Source: Serpens gallinarum
GTDB taxonomy: Bacteria > Pseudomonadota > Gammaproteobacteria > Pseudomonadales > Pseudomonadaceae
Length of the DNA: 64,000 bases
Direction of reading: 5' to 3'
Assembly (NCBI RefSeq): GCF_014836765.1
Contig: NZ_JACSQG010000003.1
Span: forward strand, 333,181-397,180
The notes under the pieces were generated by a model. The model saw only the letters and a program-made list of their open reading frames with translations, made no database searches and had not been told where the DNA came from. The position numbers and the translations under genes are program-made. Positions 41,385 through 50,453 of the stretch are shown here, in pieces (position 1 is the first letter of the stretch; each line of letters starts with the position of its first letter).

Positions 41385-42163
41385 TCGTCACCTCCGGCCT
41401 GCCCGTGGGCGATGGCGGTACGCTCTTCCAGGGCACGCAGGGCGTCGAGCTCATGCTGGGTCGGCGCCTCGGTTTCCACCACCTGCTCGGCAAAGCGAAT
41501 CGGCCAGCCGGTGGCTTCAATGATCTGCTCGCGGGTCACGCCCGGGTGAATCGAGGTGACGATGAATTCGTTGCTGCCGGCTTCCGGCTCCATGATGCAC
41601 AGGTCGGTGATGATCGCCACCGGACCGGCACCCGGCAGGCCCAGGCGCTGGCGATGATCGCCGCCTTCGCCGTGGCCGACCGAGGTGATGAACGCCAGCT
41701 TGTCGACGAAGGTGCGGTGGCCCTGCTTGAGGATGATGAACACCCGCTTGGCCGAGCCAGCGATTTCCGGCGCGCCGCCGGCACCCGGCAGGCGCACTTT
41801 CGGGTTGTGGTAATCACCAATCACCGTGGTGTTGATATTGCCGAACTTGTCCACCTGGGCGGCGCCGAGGAAGCCGACGTCGATGCGCCCGCCCTGCAGC
41901 CAGTAGCGGAAGATTTCGCCCGTGGGTACGACGGTATCGGCGGTCTCGGCCAGTTCGCCATCGCCAATCGACAACGGCAGTACCGTCGGCTTGGCGCCGA
42001 TGGGGCCCGATTCGTAAATCAGGGTCACGTCCGGCGCATGGGTCAGGCGCGCCAGGTTGGCCGCCTTGGACGGCAGGCCGATGCCGACGAAGGTCACGTC
42101 GGTATTGCCCAGCCGGCGGGCTGCGGCCACGGTCATCATTTCATTGGTGTTGTAGGCGCTCAT
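41381..42163 (-). CDS. pcaJ: 3-oxoadipate CoA-transferase, beta subunit
   Basis: 260 residues. With PcaI transfers CoA from succinyl-CoA to 3-oxoadipate. The catalytic Glu that forms the CoA thioester is in I-Y-E-S-G-P-I-G (residue 51), the beta-subunit signature. The start M-x-x-Y-N-T-N-E-M-M and G-G-R-I-D-V-G-F-L-G-A-A-Q-V-D agree. Its ATG overlaps the pcaI stop by one base (TAATG at 42161-42165) and its stop overlaps pcaF. A related alternative would be a glutaconate or acetoacetate transferase; the neighbours favour PcaJ. Confidence 0.95.
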   Translation of the reverse strand: MSAYNTNEMMTVAAARRLGNTDVTFVGIGLPSKAANLARLTHAPDVTLIYESGPIGAKPTVLPLSIGDGELAETADTVVPTGEIFRYWLQGGRIDVGFLGAAQVDKFGNINTTVIGDYHNPKVRLPGAGGAPEIAGSAKRVFIILKQGHRTFVDKLAFITSVGHGEGGDHRQRLGLPGAGPVAIITDLCIMEPEAGSNEFIVTSIHPGVTREQIIEATGWPIRFAEQVVETEAPTQHELDALRALEERTAIAHGQAGGDE

Positions 42164-43014
42164 TACTTGGCCTCCTGGGCCAGCTTGGCCTTGAACTCGT
42201 TGAAATCGGCGGTACCGCGAATGTAGCGGTCGATCCAGGCGATGAATGCCTCACGGTCGCGGGCGATCGGGTCCCAAGCCTTGTAGAAGGCGTTGTCACG
42301 CTCGTAATAACCATGGGCATAGGACGGATGGGCACCGCCCGGCACTTCGCACACAGCGGTGAGTGCCCAGGTCGGCAGCACGCAGGCGTTCATCGGTGCC
42401 TTGAGGTCGTCGACAATTTCTTCGACGGTGACGATGCAACGCTTGGCGGCCAGGGCGGCTTCTTTCTGCACACCGAGGATGCCTTGAATCAGCACATTGC
42501 CCTTGCGGTCGGCCTTCTGCGCGTGGATCACGGTCACGTCCGGGCGCACACTCGGTACGGCAGCCAGCACTTCACCGGTGAATGGGCAGGTAACGGTCTT
42601 GATCAGCGGGTTGACCTTGGGCAGGTCCGAGCCGGCGTAGGCACGCAGCACGGCGAACGGCAGGCCCGAGGCGCCAGCGACGTAGGCGTTGGCCATGTCG
42701 GCATGGCTGTGTTCTTCGATTTCCAGCGGCTTGGGCCACTGCTTCTCGACGGCATCGCGCATGCGGTGCAGGGAACCAACACCGGGGTTTCCGCCCCAGG
42801 AGAAAATCAGTTTCTTCGCGCAACCGGCGCCGATCAGCAGGTCATACACCAGGTCCGGCGTCATGCGGATCAGGGTCAGATCCTGCTTGCCCTGACGGAT
42901 GATTTCATGAGATGCCGCAGTCGGGATCAGGTGGGTGAAGCCTTCAAGGGCGATGCTATCGCCGTCGTTGACGAAACGCTGGATCGCTTCGCTCAGGGGG
43001 ATGATTTCAGCCAT
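42163..43014 (-). CDS. pcaI: 3-oxoadipate CoA-transferase, alpha subunit
   Basis: 283 residues. First gene of pcaIJF. The N-terminus has D-G-D-S-I-A-L-E-G-F-T-H-L and later F-S-W-G-G-N-P-G-V-G-S, the glycine-rich CoA-binding loop of alpha subunits. ATG 43014 is preferred; the frame opens 36 bases upstream without a better ribosome site. PcaR-type palindromes 77-110 bases upstream indicate 3-oxoadipate-responsive control. Confidence 0.95.
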   Translation of the reverse strand: MAEIIPLSEAIQRFVNDGDSIALEGFTHLIPTAASHEIIRQGKQDLTLIRMTPDLVYDLLIGAGCAKKLIFSWGGNPGVGSLHRMRDAVEKQWPKPLEIEEHSHADMANAYVAGASGLPFAVLRAYAGSDLPKVNPLIKTVTCPFTGEVLAAVPSVRPDVTVIHAQKADRKGNVLIQGILGVQKEAALAAKRCIVTVEEIVDDLKAPMNACVLPTWALTAVCEVPGGAHPSYAHGYYERDNAFYKAWDPIARDREAFIAWIDRYIRGTADFNEFKAKLAQEAK

Positions 43015-43090
43015 GTCGGAATCTCGTGTTGAGTCAGGGATGCTGGGCATCCGATGGACAAAACAGTACGCCGCGGTGCCGGTCAGAACA

Positions 43091-43124
43091 ATTCGATTAT
43101 CGATTCACTGTTCGATAATCGAAC
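43091..43124. promoter_or_regulatory. Tandem PcaR operators upstream of pcaI
   Basis: Two copies: ATTCGATTATCGAT (43091-43104) and the perfect palindrome GTTCGATAATCGAAC (43110-43124). The published PcaR box of P. putida pcaIJ, as I recall it, is GTTCGATAATCGCAC, which the second copy matches at 14 of 15 positions. They lie 77-110 bases before the pcaI ATG. Confidence 0.85.
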
Positions 43125-43214
43125 ACAATTACCTATTTGAGTCGTTCTTGACGAATGCTGAAGTTTGGCGTGATGCGACGCCTGCCAGTACCTTTCCGGC
43201 TCGCGATGAAATCC

Positions 43215-44453
43215 TCAGACGAGGTTACTCGCTCTGCTTTCTCGGGTCTCGTTGTCGGCATCAGCAACCGATGAACGCGGCACCGCTGGGCGCCGTGCCG
43301 TCAGCAACAGATGCGCGCCGATGCCGAACACCAATCCCCAGAACGCGGCGGATAGGCCGAGGAACGACATGCCCGACGCAGTGACTAGAAAGGTGATCAA
43401 GGCCGCCTCGCGATCGGCCGGCACCGACATCGCACCGCCCAGCGCACCTCCGATGGCTGCCAGCAACGCAAGTCCAGCCAGCGCTGCGATCAGCGCCGCG
43501 GGAAAAGCGGTAAAGAACGACACCAGGGTGGCGCCGAAGATGCCCAGCACCAGGTAAAACACGCCGCCAACGACTCCGGCGACGTATCGCCGGGCCGGGT
43601 CTTCATGGGCTTCCTTGCCGGTGCAGATGGCGGCGGTGATCGCCGCCAGGTTCAGTCCGTGGCAAAAGAAGGGCGCCAGCAACAGAGAGCCCAGCGCGCT
43701 GCTGCTGATCAACCGGCTGGCCGGCGTCTGATAGCCATCGTTGCGCAAGACAACCATGCCCGGCACGAACTGCCCGGTGAGTGCCACCACCACCAGCGGC
43801 AAGGTCACGTTGAGGATGACCTGCCAGCTGAAGTCGGGGCTGATCCACACCGGCGTGGCCAAGCCGATAACCAGCGCCTCGCTGCGCAGTTCGCCGGTGA
43901 TAAGTGTGCACAACACGCCCACCACCAGCACGGCGAGCACCGCATAACGTGGCAACAGCCGTTTGCCCACCAGGTAGGCCACCAACATGGTCAGCACCAG
44001 CCAGGGCTGATCTTGCATGGACACGAACAGATCGGTGCCGAACCGAAACAGAATGCCGGCCAGCATCGCGGCGGAGATCGCGGCCGGCAACTTACCGATC
44101 AACCGATCAAAGGTACCGGAGAGGCCAACCAGCAAGATGATCAGACTGGAAACCAGATAGGCGCCCACCACCTCGTTGAGGCTGATGCCTGGCAATAACG
44201 TGACCAGCAGTGCGGAGCCGGGCGCCGACCAGGCAATGATGACCGGCACCTTGTAGCGCAGGCTGAGGACGATACCCAACACCCCGCTACCCATGGAAAT
44301 GGCCCAGACCCAGGACGACAGCACGTCATGGGGCAGGTCTGCAGCCTTGGCTGCCTGAAAAATGATGACCAGGGGGCCTGCGTAGGAAATGACGGTTGCA
44401 ATAAAACCGGCAACCACAGCGGAGAGGGAGCAGTCCTTCAGTAGCGCTTTCAT
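43215..44453 (-). CDS. benE: Benzoate/H+ symporter BenE
   Basis: 412 residues, BenE family of inner-membrane transporters. About 11-12 hydrophobic segments follow one another (for example V-V-G-A-Y-L-V-S-S-L-I-I-L-L-V-G and L-V-V-V-A-L-T-G-Q-F-V-P-G). The family motif F-F-C-H-G-L-N-L-A-A-I-T-A-A-I-C is present. ATG 44453 has GAGG upstream and starts a short cytoplasmic end M-K-A-L-L-K-D. It is last in the ben-cat series, about 200 bases after catA and separated from it by a REP pair, so its link to the operon is uncertain. Confidence 0.93.
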   Translation of the reverse strand: MKALLKDCSLSAVVAGFIATVISYAGPLVIIFQAAKAADLPHDVLSSWVWAISMGSGVLGIVLSLRYKVPVIIAWSAPGSALLVTLLPGISLNEVVGAYLVSSLIILLVGLSGTFDRLIGKLPAAISAAMLAGILFRFGTDLFVSMQDQPWLVLTMLVAYLVGKRLLPRYAVLAVLVVGVLCTLITGELRSEALVIGLATPVWISPDFSWQVILNVTLPLVVVALTGQFVPGMVVLRNDGYQTPASRLISSSALGSLLLAPFFCHGLNLAAITAAICTGKEAHEDPARRYVAGVVGGVFYLVLGIFGATLVSFFTAFPAALIAALAGLALLAAIGGALGGAMSVPADREAALITFLVTASGMSFLGLSAAFWGLVFGIGAHLLLTARRPAVPRSSVADADNETRESRASNLV

Positions 44454-44552
44454 AGTGCCTCGCAAGTCAGGCATGGCCATCCGTGGCGGTGCCCGGATCG
44501 CTCTTGTTGTAGAGGTGACGCGGTGGAACGGTGGAATGAAGCCGGTAAAGGT

Positions 44553-44627
44553 GGTGGATGAAAAGAGCGTCATCCACCCTACGAAGCCTGGCGCTTGTGT
44601 AGGGTGGATGGCGCTTTACCATCCACC
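44553..44627. repeat. REP pair between catA and benE
   Basis: A hairpin unit at 44553-44583 (GGTGGATG ... CATCCACCCTACG) and an inverted partner at 44599-44627 (GTAGGGTGGATGG ... CCATCCACC). The GTAGGGTGGAT string is a frequent pseudomonad REP core. It lies 29 bases after the catA stop on the minus strand and may end or protect that message. Confidence 0.85.
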
Positions 44628-44655
44628 TTGTTGATCAGCAAAGGTCGCCTGGGGA

Positions 44656-45594
44656 TCAGGCCTCTTGCAGGGCACGCGGACGATTACTGCGCTGTTCTGC
44701 CGTCGGGACTGCTGCCTTCTGCAGCTGGAAGTCGAATCGCACTTCGGCGAAGCGCCCTTCCACGCCGCGTGCGCGCGCAGCTTCGGCACCCTCGCTGAAG
44801 CGGATTTCACCAATCAGCCCGTCGCGGGTGGCATAGGCGAAGTCGTCCCACAGGTACTGGTCGCCTGACAGGTTGATCTGCGTGGTCAGGTGACGATGAC
44901 CCGGCGCTGAAATGAAGAAGTGAATATGCGCTGGGCGCTGCCCGTGACGCCCAAGCAGATCGAGCACTTCCTGGGTCGGACCATCGGGCGAGCAGCCATA
45001 GCCGGAGGGCACGATGCTGCGGGCGCGGTAGCGGCCCTGGGCATCGGTGATGATGCGACGGCGCAGGTTGTACTCGGACTGGCTCTGGTCGAACCAGGAG
45101 TAGTTGCCCTGGGTGTTGGCGTGCCACACATCCACTGTGGCGCCGGCGATCGGCGCGCCATCCACATCGAGCACCTGACCGTCGAGGAACATCACCGTGG
45201 CGACGCGGTCTTCGCTGCCGTCGTCCATGCGCGTCTCGCCCTCGGATATTGGCGCACCGGCCACGTAGAGCGGGCCTTCGATGGTGCGCGGCGTACCGCC
45301 CACCAGGCCATCCTGCTCGTCCTTGGCGTCCTGCAACAAATCGAGGTAGTGCTCAAGCCCCAGGCCGGCGACCAGCAAGCCAGCTTCGTTACGGCCACCG
45401 AGACGATTGAGGTAATCCACGGCCTTCCAGAATTCGTCCTGAGTGATCGCCAGGTCTTCGATGAGTTTCGCAGTGTCCACCAGAATGCGGTTGATCACCG
45501 TCTTCATGCGGCTGCTGCCTTCGTCGTTCTTGAAGCCGCTGGCTTCCTTGAAGAAGTTCTGCACGTGCTCGGAGTGGGAAATTTTTACAGTCAT
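44656..45594 (-). CDS. catA: Catechol 1,2-dioxygenase
   Basis: 312 residues, intradiol dioxygenase cleaving catechol to cis,cis-muconate. The helical N-terminal dimerisation part is followed by the catalytic beta-sandwich: V-W-H-A-N-T-Q-G-N-Y-S-W holds the first iron-binding Tyr, V-P-S-G-Y-G-C the second, and R-P-A-H-I-H-F-F two His. Length matches P. putida CatA (311). The 71-base gap before it contains an AACAAT-type Crc motif. A chlorocatechol enzyme would be shorter. Confidence 0.97.
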   Translation of the reverse strand: MTVKISHSEHVQNFFKEASGFKNDEGSSRMKTVINRILVDTAKLIEDLAITQDEFWKAVDYLNRLGGRNEAGLLVAGLGLEHYLDLLQDAKDEQDGLVGGTPRTIEGPLYVAGAPISEGETRMDDGSEDRVATVMFLDGQVLDVDGAPIAGATVDVWHANTQGNYSWFDQSQSEYNLRRRIITDAQGRYRARSIVPSGYGCSPDGPTQEVLDLLGRHGQRPAHIHFFISAPGHRHLTTQINLSGDQYLWDDFAYATRDGLIGEIRFSEGAEAARARGVEGRFAEVRFDFQLQKAAVPTAEQRSNRPRALQEA

Positions 45595-45613
45595 GGCTCA
45601 GGCCTCATTTTTG

Positions 45614-45623
45614 TAATTGTTGT
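45614..45623 (-). promoter_or_regulatory. Possible Crc/Hfq (CA) motif in the catA leader
   Basis: On the coding strand the leader reads ACAACAATTA, about 20-30 bases before the ATG and close to the GAGG ribosome site. It matches the catabolite-activity pattern AAnAAnAA in 7 of 8 positions. Weaker than the benA copy. Confidence 0.4.
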
Positions 45624-45665
45624 CACGGGGTTAACAGACCGGGGCATGCCCGGCTTGGAACGGAA

Positions 45666-45956
45666 TCAGCTGTCGTCATCGCGGATCGAGGACGGATGGC
45701 GGCACAGCGGATTGACGTCGATCTCCATGTAGGGAAACAGCGGCAGCCGCATCAGGGTGTCGTGCAGTGCCTGCACGCTGGGCACGTCGAACACGCTGTA
45801 GTTGGCGTACTGACCGGCGATGCGCCACAGGTGGCGCCAGGTGCCCTCGCGCATCAGACCCTGGGCCAGCTCCTTCTCGTCGGCCTTGAGCCTGGCGGCC
45901 TTGGCCGGGTCCATGTCGACCGGCAGTTTTACGGTCATCTTTACGTGGAACAGCAT
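45666..45956 (-). CDS. catC: Muconolactone delta-isomerase
   Basis: 96 residues, the standard CatC length. Isomerises muconolactone to 3-oxoadipate enol-lactone. It begins M-L-F-H-V-K-M-T-V-K-L-P-V-D and has the conserved E-L-A-Q-G-L-M-R-E-G-T-W-R-H-L-W-R-I-A-G and P-L-F-P-Y-M. It lies 14 bases after catB in the same operon. Confidence 0.97.
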   Translation of the reverse strand: MLFHVKMTVKLPVDMDPAKAARLKADEKELAQGLMREGTWRHLWRIAGQYANYSVFDVPSVQALHDTLMRLPLFPYMEIDVNPLCRHPSSIRDDDS

Positions 45957-45970
45957 GGGCGAACCTCCTG

Positions 45971-47092
45971 TCAGGTGCGGCGGAAGAACGCCAGGCGCTC
46001 TTCATCGAGGGTCAAGCCAAGGCCGGGCGAGCGCGGCACTTCCAGCTGGAAGTCGCGGTAGACCGGCGCCTCGGTGACGATTTCTTCGGTGAGCAGCAGC
46101 GGACCGAACAACTCGGTGCCCCAGGTCAGCCTGCTCAGGGTGATGAAGGCATGGGCCGAGGCCAGGGTGCCGATGGCGCCTTCCAGCATGGTGCCGCCGT
46201 ACAGCGCGATACCGGCCGCCTCGGCAATCTGCGCGGTGCGCAGCACGGCGCGCGGGCCGCCGTTCTTGCCGATCTTCAGGGCGAAGATGCTCGCAGCGCC
46301 GTCGGCCGCAAGGCTGAAGGCGTCTGCCACGCTCTCGATGGACTCATCGGCCATGATCGGCGCCGGGCTGCGCTGATTCAGGCGCACCTGGCCGGCACGG
46401 TTGATGCGCGAAATCGGCTGTTCGATCAGATCGATGCCGTTGTCACCGAGCACCTGGCAGGCACGGATGGCCTGGGATTCATCCCAGTACTGATTCACAT
46501 CGACGCGCACGCTGGCGCGCTCACCCAGCGCTTTCTTGATGGCGATGACGTGCTTGAGGTCCGCGCTTACCTCGTTGGCGCCGATCTTCAGCTTGAAGAT
46601 GCGGTGACGGCGGATGTCGAGCATCTGCTCGGCTTCGGCGATGTCCTTGGCAGTGTCGCCGGAGGCCAGGGTCCAGGCGACTTCCAGGCTGTCGCGGACT
46701 CGACCGCCGAGCAGCTCGCTGACCGGCAGCCCGAGGCGCTTGCCCTGGGCGTCGAGCAGCGCGCTTTCCAGGCCGGACTTGGCAAAGGTATTGCCCTTGG
46801 CTGCTTTGTCCAGGCGCAGCATGGCGGCATTGATATTGCTCGCATCCTGGCCGATCAACAGTGGCGCGAGATGGCACTCGATGTTGGTCTTGATGCTTTC
46901 CGGGCTTTCGTTACCGTAGGCCAGGCCACCGATGGTGGTGGACTCGCCGATGCCTTCGATACCGTCGGCGCAGCGCACGCGGATAATCACCAGCGTCTGC
47001 TTCTGCAGGGTGTGCATGGCCAGCTTGTGCGGGCGAATGGTCGGCAGGTCGACGATGACGGCTTCGATGCTTTCGATCAGGATGTGGCTCAT
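45971..47092 (-). CDS. catB: Muconate cycloisomerase I
   Basis: 373 residues of the mandelate racemase/enolase superfamily. Converts cis,cis-muconate to muconolactone. The acid/base K-L-K-I-G pair (F-K-L-K-I-G-A-N-E), the metal ligands in D-V-N-Q-Y-W, E-Q-P and A-D-E-S, and the second base in L-K-I-G-K-N-G-G are all seen. Length matches P. putida CatB (373). It follows benK by 28 bases and no divergent catR is present, so expression from the ben promoter is inferred. Confidence 0.97.
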   Translation of the reverse strand: MSHILIESIEAVIVDLPTIRPHKLAMHTLQKQTLVIIRVRCADGIEGIGESTTIGGLAYGNESPESIKTNIECHLAPLLIGQDASNINAAMLRLDKAAKGNTFAKSGLESALLDAQGKRLGLPVSELLGGRVRDSLEVAWTLASGDTAKDIAEAEQMLDIRRHRIFKLKIGANEVSADLKHVIAIKKALGERASVRVDVNQYWDESQAIRACQVLGDNGIDLIEQPISRINRAGQVRLNQRSPAPIMADESIESVADAFSLAADGAASIFALKIGKNGGPRAVLRTAQIAEAAGIALYGGTMLEGAIGTLASAHAFITLSRLTWGTELFGPLLLTEEIVTEAPVYRDFQLEVPRSPGLGLTLDEERLAFFRRT

Positions 47093-47120
47093 AGCGGCTC
47101 CCGGAGTTCTGGTTCAGTGA

Positions 47121-48464
47121 TCAGGCTTTCGCCGCAGTCAGGCCGGCTGGCGCAACGCTGCTGCTGCGTTGACCGGAGACGGCGAAGACCGCCATGGCCA
47201 GCGCGGCAATCACGCCTGGAACGGCAAAGGCCATGAAGTTCAGTTGCAGCGGCAGGTTGATGCCCATCAGCGCCCCGCCCAGCAACGGACCGACGATGGC
47301 CCCGTTGCGGCCGATGCCGGACGCCCAGCCAAGGCCGGTGGAGCGGATCGACAGGCCGTAGAACTGCGCCGCACTGGCGTAGAGCAGAATCTGCGTACCG
47401 ATGGTGGTCGCGCCGGCAATGGTGATCAGCGCGTAGAGCACCGGCATCGGCGTCTTGATGCCGAGCAAGGCGATGGAAACCGCCGCCAGGGCGAAAAACA
47501 CCACCACCACTTTGGCGAGGTTCAAACGGTCGCCCAGCCAGCCACCCAGAATCGCGCCGAACATGCCGCCAAAATTCAATGCCAGCAGGAAGGACAGGCT
47601 CGATCCCAGGCTGTAACCGGCATTGGCCATCAGCTTCGGCAACCAGGAGCCCAGCGCGTAGACCATCAGCAGACAGCAGAAGAACGCCACCCAGATCGAC
47701 AGGGTGCGAACGCCGCGGCCGTTGCGGAACAGCTCCAGCACCGATGCGCTCTTGCCCTTCACTTCGGTCATCACCAGCTCGTCGCCGGCGCTGAGCGCAC
47801 GGCTTGGATCGATACGCTTGAGCAGCGTGCGCGCCTGCTCGGTACGGCCCTGGCGCACCAGAAAGCCCACCGACTCCGGCAACTTCCAGAGGATCACCGG
47901 CAGCAACAACAGCGGCACGGCGGCGGCGAAGAACATCGCTTCCCAGCCAAAGCGCGGCAGCATGTAGATGCCCAGCCCGGCGGAGAACATGCCGCCCAGC
48001 GAATAGCCGCTGAACATGATCGCCACCAAGGTGCTGCGCAGTTTTTTCGGCGCGTATTCGTTCATCAGCGCGACCACGTTGGGCATCAGGCCGCCGCAGC
48101 CGAGGCCGGCCAGAAAGCGCAGCATGCCGAACTCCGTCGGTGTGCTGGCAAAGCCATTGATCACGGTCGCCACGCTGAACAGCAGGAAGCAGATGGCGAT
48201 ACCCTTCTTGCGCCCGATGCGGTCGGCCAGGGTGCCGAACACCAGGGCGCCGAACATCATGCCGAACAGCGCGTAACTGCCCAGGGCGCCGGCCTGCAAC
48301 GGCGTGAGGCCCCACTCCTGCATGATGGCGGGCAGGACCACGCCGTAAATGAACAGGTCATAGCCGTCGAAGATCAGCAGCAGTGCGCACAGGCACATGA
48401 CCAGCCAGTGGAACCGGCTGAAACGGGCGTTATCGATGATGTCGTGAATATCTACTTTTCGCAT
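47121..48464 (-). CDS. benK: Major facilitator benzoate transporter BenK
   Basis: 447 residues, aromatic acid:H+ symporter family with 12 predicted membrane spans. The first span includes the family motif D-G-Y-D-L-F-I-Y-G, and the loop 2-3 motif G-T-L-A-D-R-I-G-R-K-K is present. The start M-R-K-V-D-I-H-D-I-I-D resembles Acinetobacter and Pseudomonas BenK. ATG 48464 is chosen; the upstream leader has AACAATAG, a near match to the Crc motif. It sits between benD and catB. Specificity for benzoate rather than 4-hydroxybenzoate (PcaK) is inferred from position. Confidence 0.92.
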   Translation of the reverse strand: MRKVDIHDIIDNARFSRFHWLVMCLCALLLIFDGYDLFIYGVVLPAIMQEWGLTPLQAGALGSYALFGMMFGALVFGTLADRIGRKKGIAICFLLFSVATVINGFASTPTEFGMLRFLAGLGCGGLMPNVVALMNEYAPKKLRSTLVAIMFSGYSLGGMFSAGLGIYMLPRFGWEAMFFAAAVPLLLLPVILWKLPESVGFLVRQGRTEQARTLLKRIDPSRALSAGDELVMTEVKGKSASVLELFRNGRGVRTLSIWVAFFCCLLMVYALGSWLPKLMANAGYSLGSSLSFLLALNFGGMFGAILGGWLGDRLNLAKVVVVFFALAAVSIALLGIKTPMPVLYALITIAGATTIGTQILLYASAAQFYGLSIRSTGLGWASGIGRNGAIVGPLLGGALMGINLPLQLNFMAFAVPGVIAALAMAVFAVSGQRSSSVAPAGLTAAKA

Positions 48465-48571
48465 GGCAAGAATCTCTATTGTTTTTGTAATCAGGATTCG
48501 CCGCAGCAAGCCTATTGGCGCACTGCGATTTCTTGCGTAGTGCTTATTCGTTCAAGGCCAGCGCCCGGGCG

Positions 48572-49351
48572 TTAGCCGAGATCACCGCCGCCCACCGGCA
48601 GGGTGATGCCGGTGATGTAACTGGCATCGTCGGAGGCCAGGAACAGGATTGCGCCGGCCTGCTCGTCGATGGTTCCGTAGCGCTTCATCAGGGTGGAATC
48701 GACGGTTTGGTCGACGATTTGCTGGTACCAGAGCTTCTCTTGCTCGCTCTGCTCGGCGCTGTTGCGCGGAATGCGCCGTGGCGGCGCTTCGGTGCCGCCG
48801 GGGGCCGTGGCGTTGACGCGAATGCCACGCTGCGCATTTTCGAATGCCAGGCAGGCGGTCAGTGCATTCACGCCGCCCTTGGCCGCGCCGTAGGGCACGC
48901 GGTTAAGGCTGCGGGTCGCGATCGAAGACACATTGACGATGGCGCCCGCGCCCTGCTCCAGCATGTGCGGCAGCGCGGCATGGCAGCACCACAGCGTAGG
49001 AAACAGCGAGCGGCGCACTTCGGCTTCGATTTCGTCTTCCAGGTAATGCTCGAAGGGCTTGGCCCAGATAGTGCCGCCGACGTTGTTGACCAGAATGTCG
49101 AGACGTCCGAAACGCTCCTTCGCCACAGCCATCACCCGATGACAGTCGGCAAACCGCTCAAGATCGGCGGTCAGGGTGAGTACCTCAACGCCCCTCGCCC
49201 CCAGCTCATCGGCCAGCTCGTGGACCACCTCGGAACGGTCCACTGCTACCAGCCTTCCACCCTCAGCGACGATACGCTCGGCGACGCGACGGCCAATCCC
49301 TTGTGCCGCACCGGTGATAACGGCGACTTTGTTTTCAAAACGCTTGTGCAT
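48572..49351 (-). CDS. benD: Benzoate cis-diol dehydrogenase
   Basis: 259 residues, short-chain dehydrogenase. Oxidises and decarboxylates the benzoate cis-diol to catechol with NAD+. Cofactor loop G-A-A-Q-G-I-G at 14-20, N-N-V-G-G core, and the catalytic Y-G-A-A-K-G-G near 155. The C-terminal I-T-G-I-T-L-P-V-G-G-G is typical of the family. It follows benC by 81 bases. Confidence 0.96.
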   Translation of the reverse strand: MHKRFENKVAVITGAAQGIGRRVAERIVAEGGRLVAVDRSEVVHELADELGARGVEVLTLTADLERFADCHRVMAVAKERFGRLDILVNNVGGTIWAKPFEHYLEDEIEAEVRRSLFPTLWCCHAALPHMLEQGAGAIVNVSSIATRSLNRVPYGAAKGGVNALTACLAFENAQRGIRVNATAPGGTEAPPRRIPRNSAEQSEQEKLWYQQIVDQTVDSTLMKRYGTIDEQAGAILFLASDDASYITGITLPVGGGDLG

Positions 49352-49432
49352 CTACCCAACCTCTGCAATGGCAAGGATTGCGGTGGGAAACGCTGCGCGG
49401 TTACCCACCCCACGAACCGCTGACATCGGCCC

Positions 49433-50443
49433 TCACGCGCTGGCGGCAAATTTCTCGTAGTAGAAGTTCGCCGGTTGCAGCCCCTGTTCGCGAATGAACT
49501 GACTGACCGCTTCGACCATCGGCGGCGGGCCGCACAGGTAGACATCGACCTCCCCATCGTTGAGGTGCCTGGGTTCGATGTGCTGGGTGACATAGCCCTT
49601 GAGCGGGTACTGGCTGTCCGGGCTGGCGACGCAGGCGCTGTAGGTGAAGTTGGGAATGCGCGCGGCGAAGGCCTCGAGCTTGTCCAACTCCACCAGATCA
49701 TGGTCGTGGGTCACGCCGTAAATCAGGTGCAGGGGATGCTCGCTGCCCTGCTCGGCAATCTTTTCCAGCATGGCGGTGAAGGGTGCGAGGCCGGTGCCGC
49801 CAGCCAGCAACAGCAGCGGGCGCTTGATGTCGCGCAGGTAGAAACTGCCCAACGGGCCAACCAGGGTCAGGCTGTCGCCGGATTTCGCCAGACCGGTGAG
49901 AAAGCTGCTCATCAGCCCGCCCGGCACGTTGCGAATCAGAAAGCTGACTTCGCCATCGCGCGGCATGGAGCTGAACGAGTAGGCGCGGGTCTGGTCGCTG
50001 CCCGGCACTTGGAGGTTGACGTACTGCCCCGGCAGAAACGCCAGCTGAGCCAGCGAATCGCCCTTGATTGACAGCGAGATGGTGCTCTCGGACAGTTGGC
50101 GCACCGTGCTGATGGCCGCCTCATAGCAAACCTGCTCGGTCTTGCACACCTGAGAAGAAGCCGGCACGCGAATCACACAATCGCTCTCGGCGCGCATCTG
50201 GCAGGTCAGCACGTAGCCCTGCTCGGCTTCGTCTTCGCTCAGCGCATCCTCGATGTACTCCTCCCCCAGGTCATAGCGGCCGGCTTCGGCGAAGCACTTG
50301 CAGGCACCGCACGCGCCGTCGCGGCAATCCAACGGGATATTAATGCCTTGACGGTAGGCGGCATCGGCCACGGTTTCGCCCAGGCTGGCGTCGATGAACC
50401 GCGTGACGCCGTCTTCGAAATTCAATGCGATCTTGTGAGTCAT
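49433..50443 (-). CDS. benC: Benzoate 1,2-dioxygenase electron transfer component (reductase)
   Basis: 336 residues. N-terminal plant-type 2Fe-2S domain with Cys at 40, 45, 48 and 81 (D-C-R-D-G-A-C-G-A-C-K-C), then an FAD domain (R-A-Y-S-F-S) and an NADH domain (G-G-T-G-L-A-P-F, and Y-L-C-G-P-P-P-M near the end). Passes electrons from NADH to the BenA Rieske centre. ATG 50443 has GAGGG upstream. It follows benB by 10 bases. Confidence 0.97.
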   Translation of the reverse strand: MTHKIALNFEDGVTRFIDASLGETVADAAYRQGINIPLDCRDGACGACKCFAEAGRYDLGEEYIEDALSEDEAEQGYVLTCQMRAESDCVIRVPASSQVCKTEQVCYEAAISTVRQLSESTISLSIKGDSLAQLAFLPGQYVNLQVPGSDQTRAYSFSSMPRDGEVSFLIRNVPGGLMSSFLTGLAKSGDSLTLVGPLGSFYLRDIKRPLLLLAGGTGLAPFTAMLEKIAEQGSEHPLHLIYGVTHDHDLVELDKLEAFAARIPNFTYSACVASPDSQYPLKGYVTQHIEPRHLNDGEVDVYLCGPPPMVEAVSQFIREQGLQPANFYYEKFAASA

Positions 50444-50453
50444 GGCGGCGCCC

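Noticed and set aside
47169..48575. A 468-codon plus-strand frame opposite benK
   Set aside because: Q/H/A-rich translation typical of the reverse strand of membrane protein genes; not a gene.
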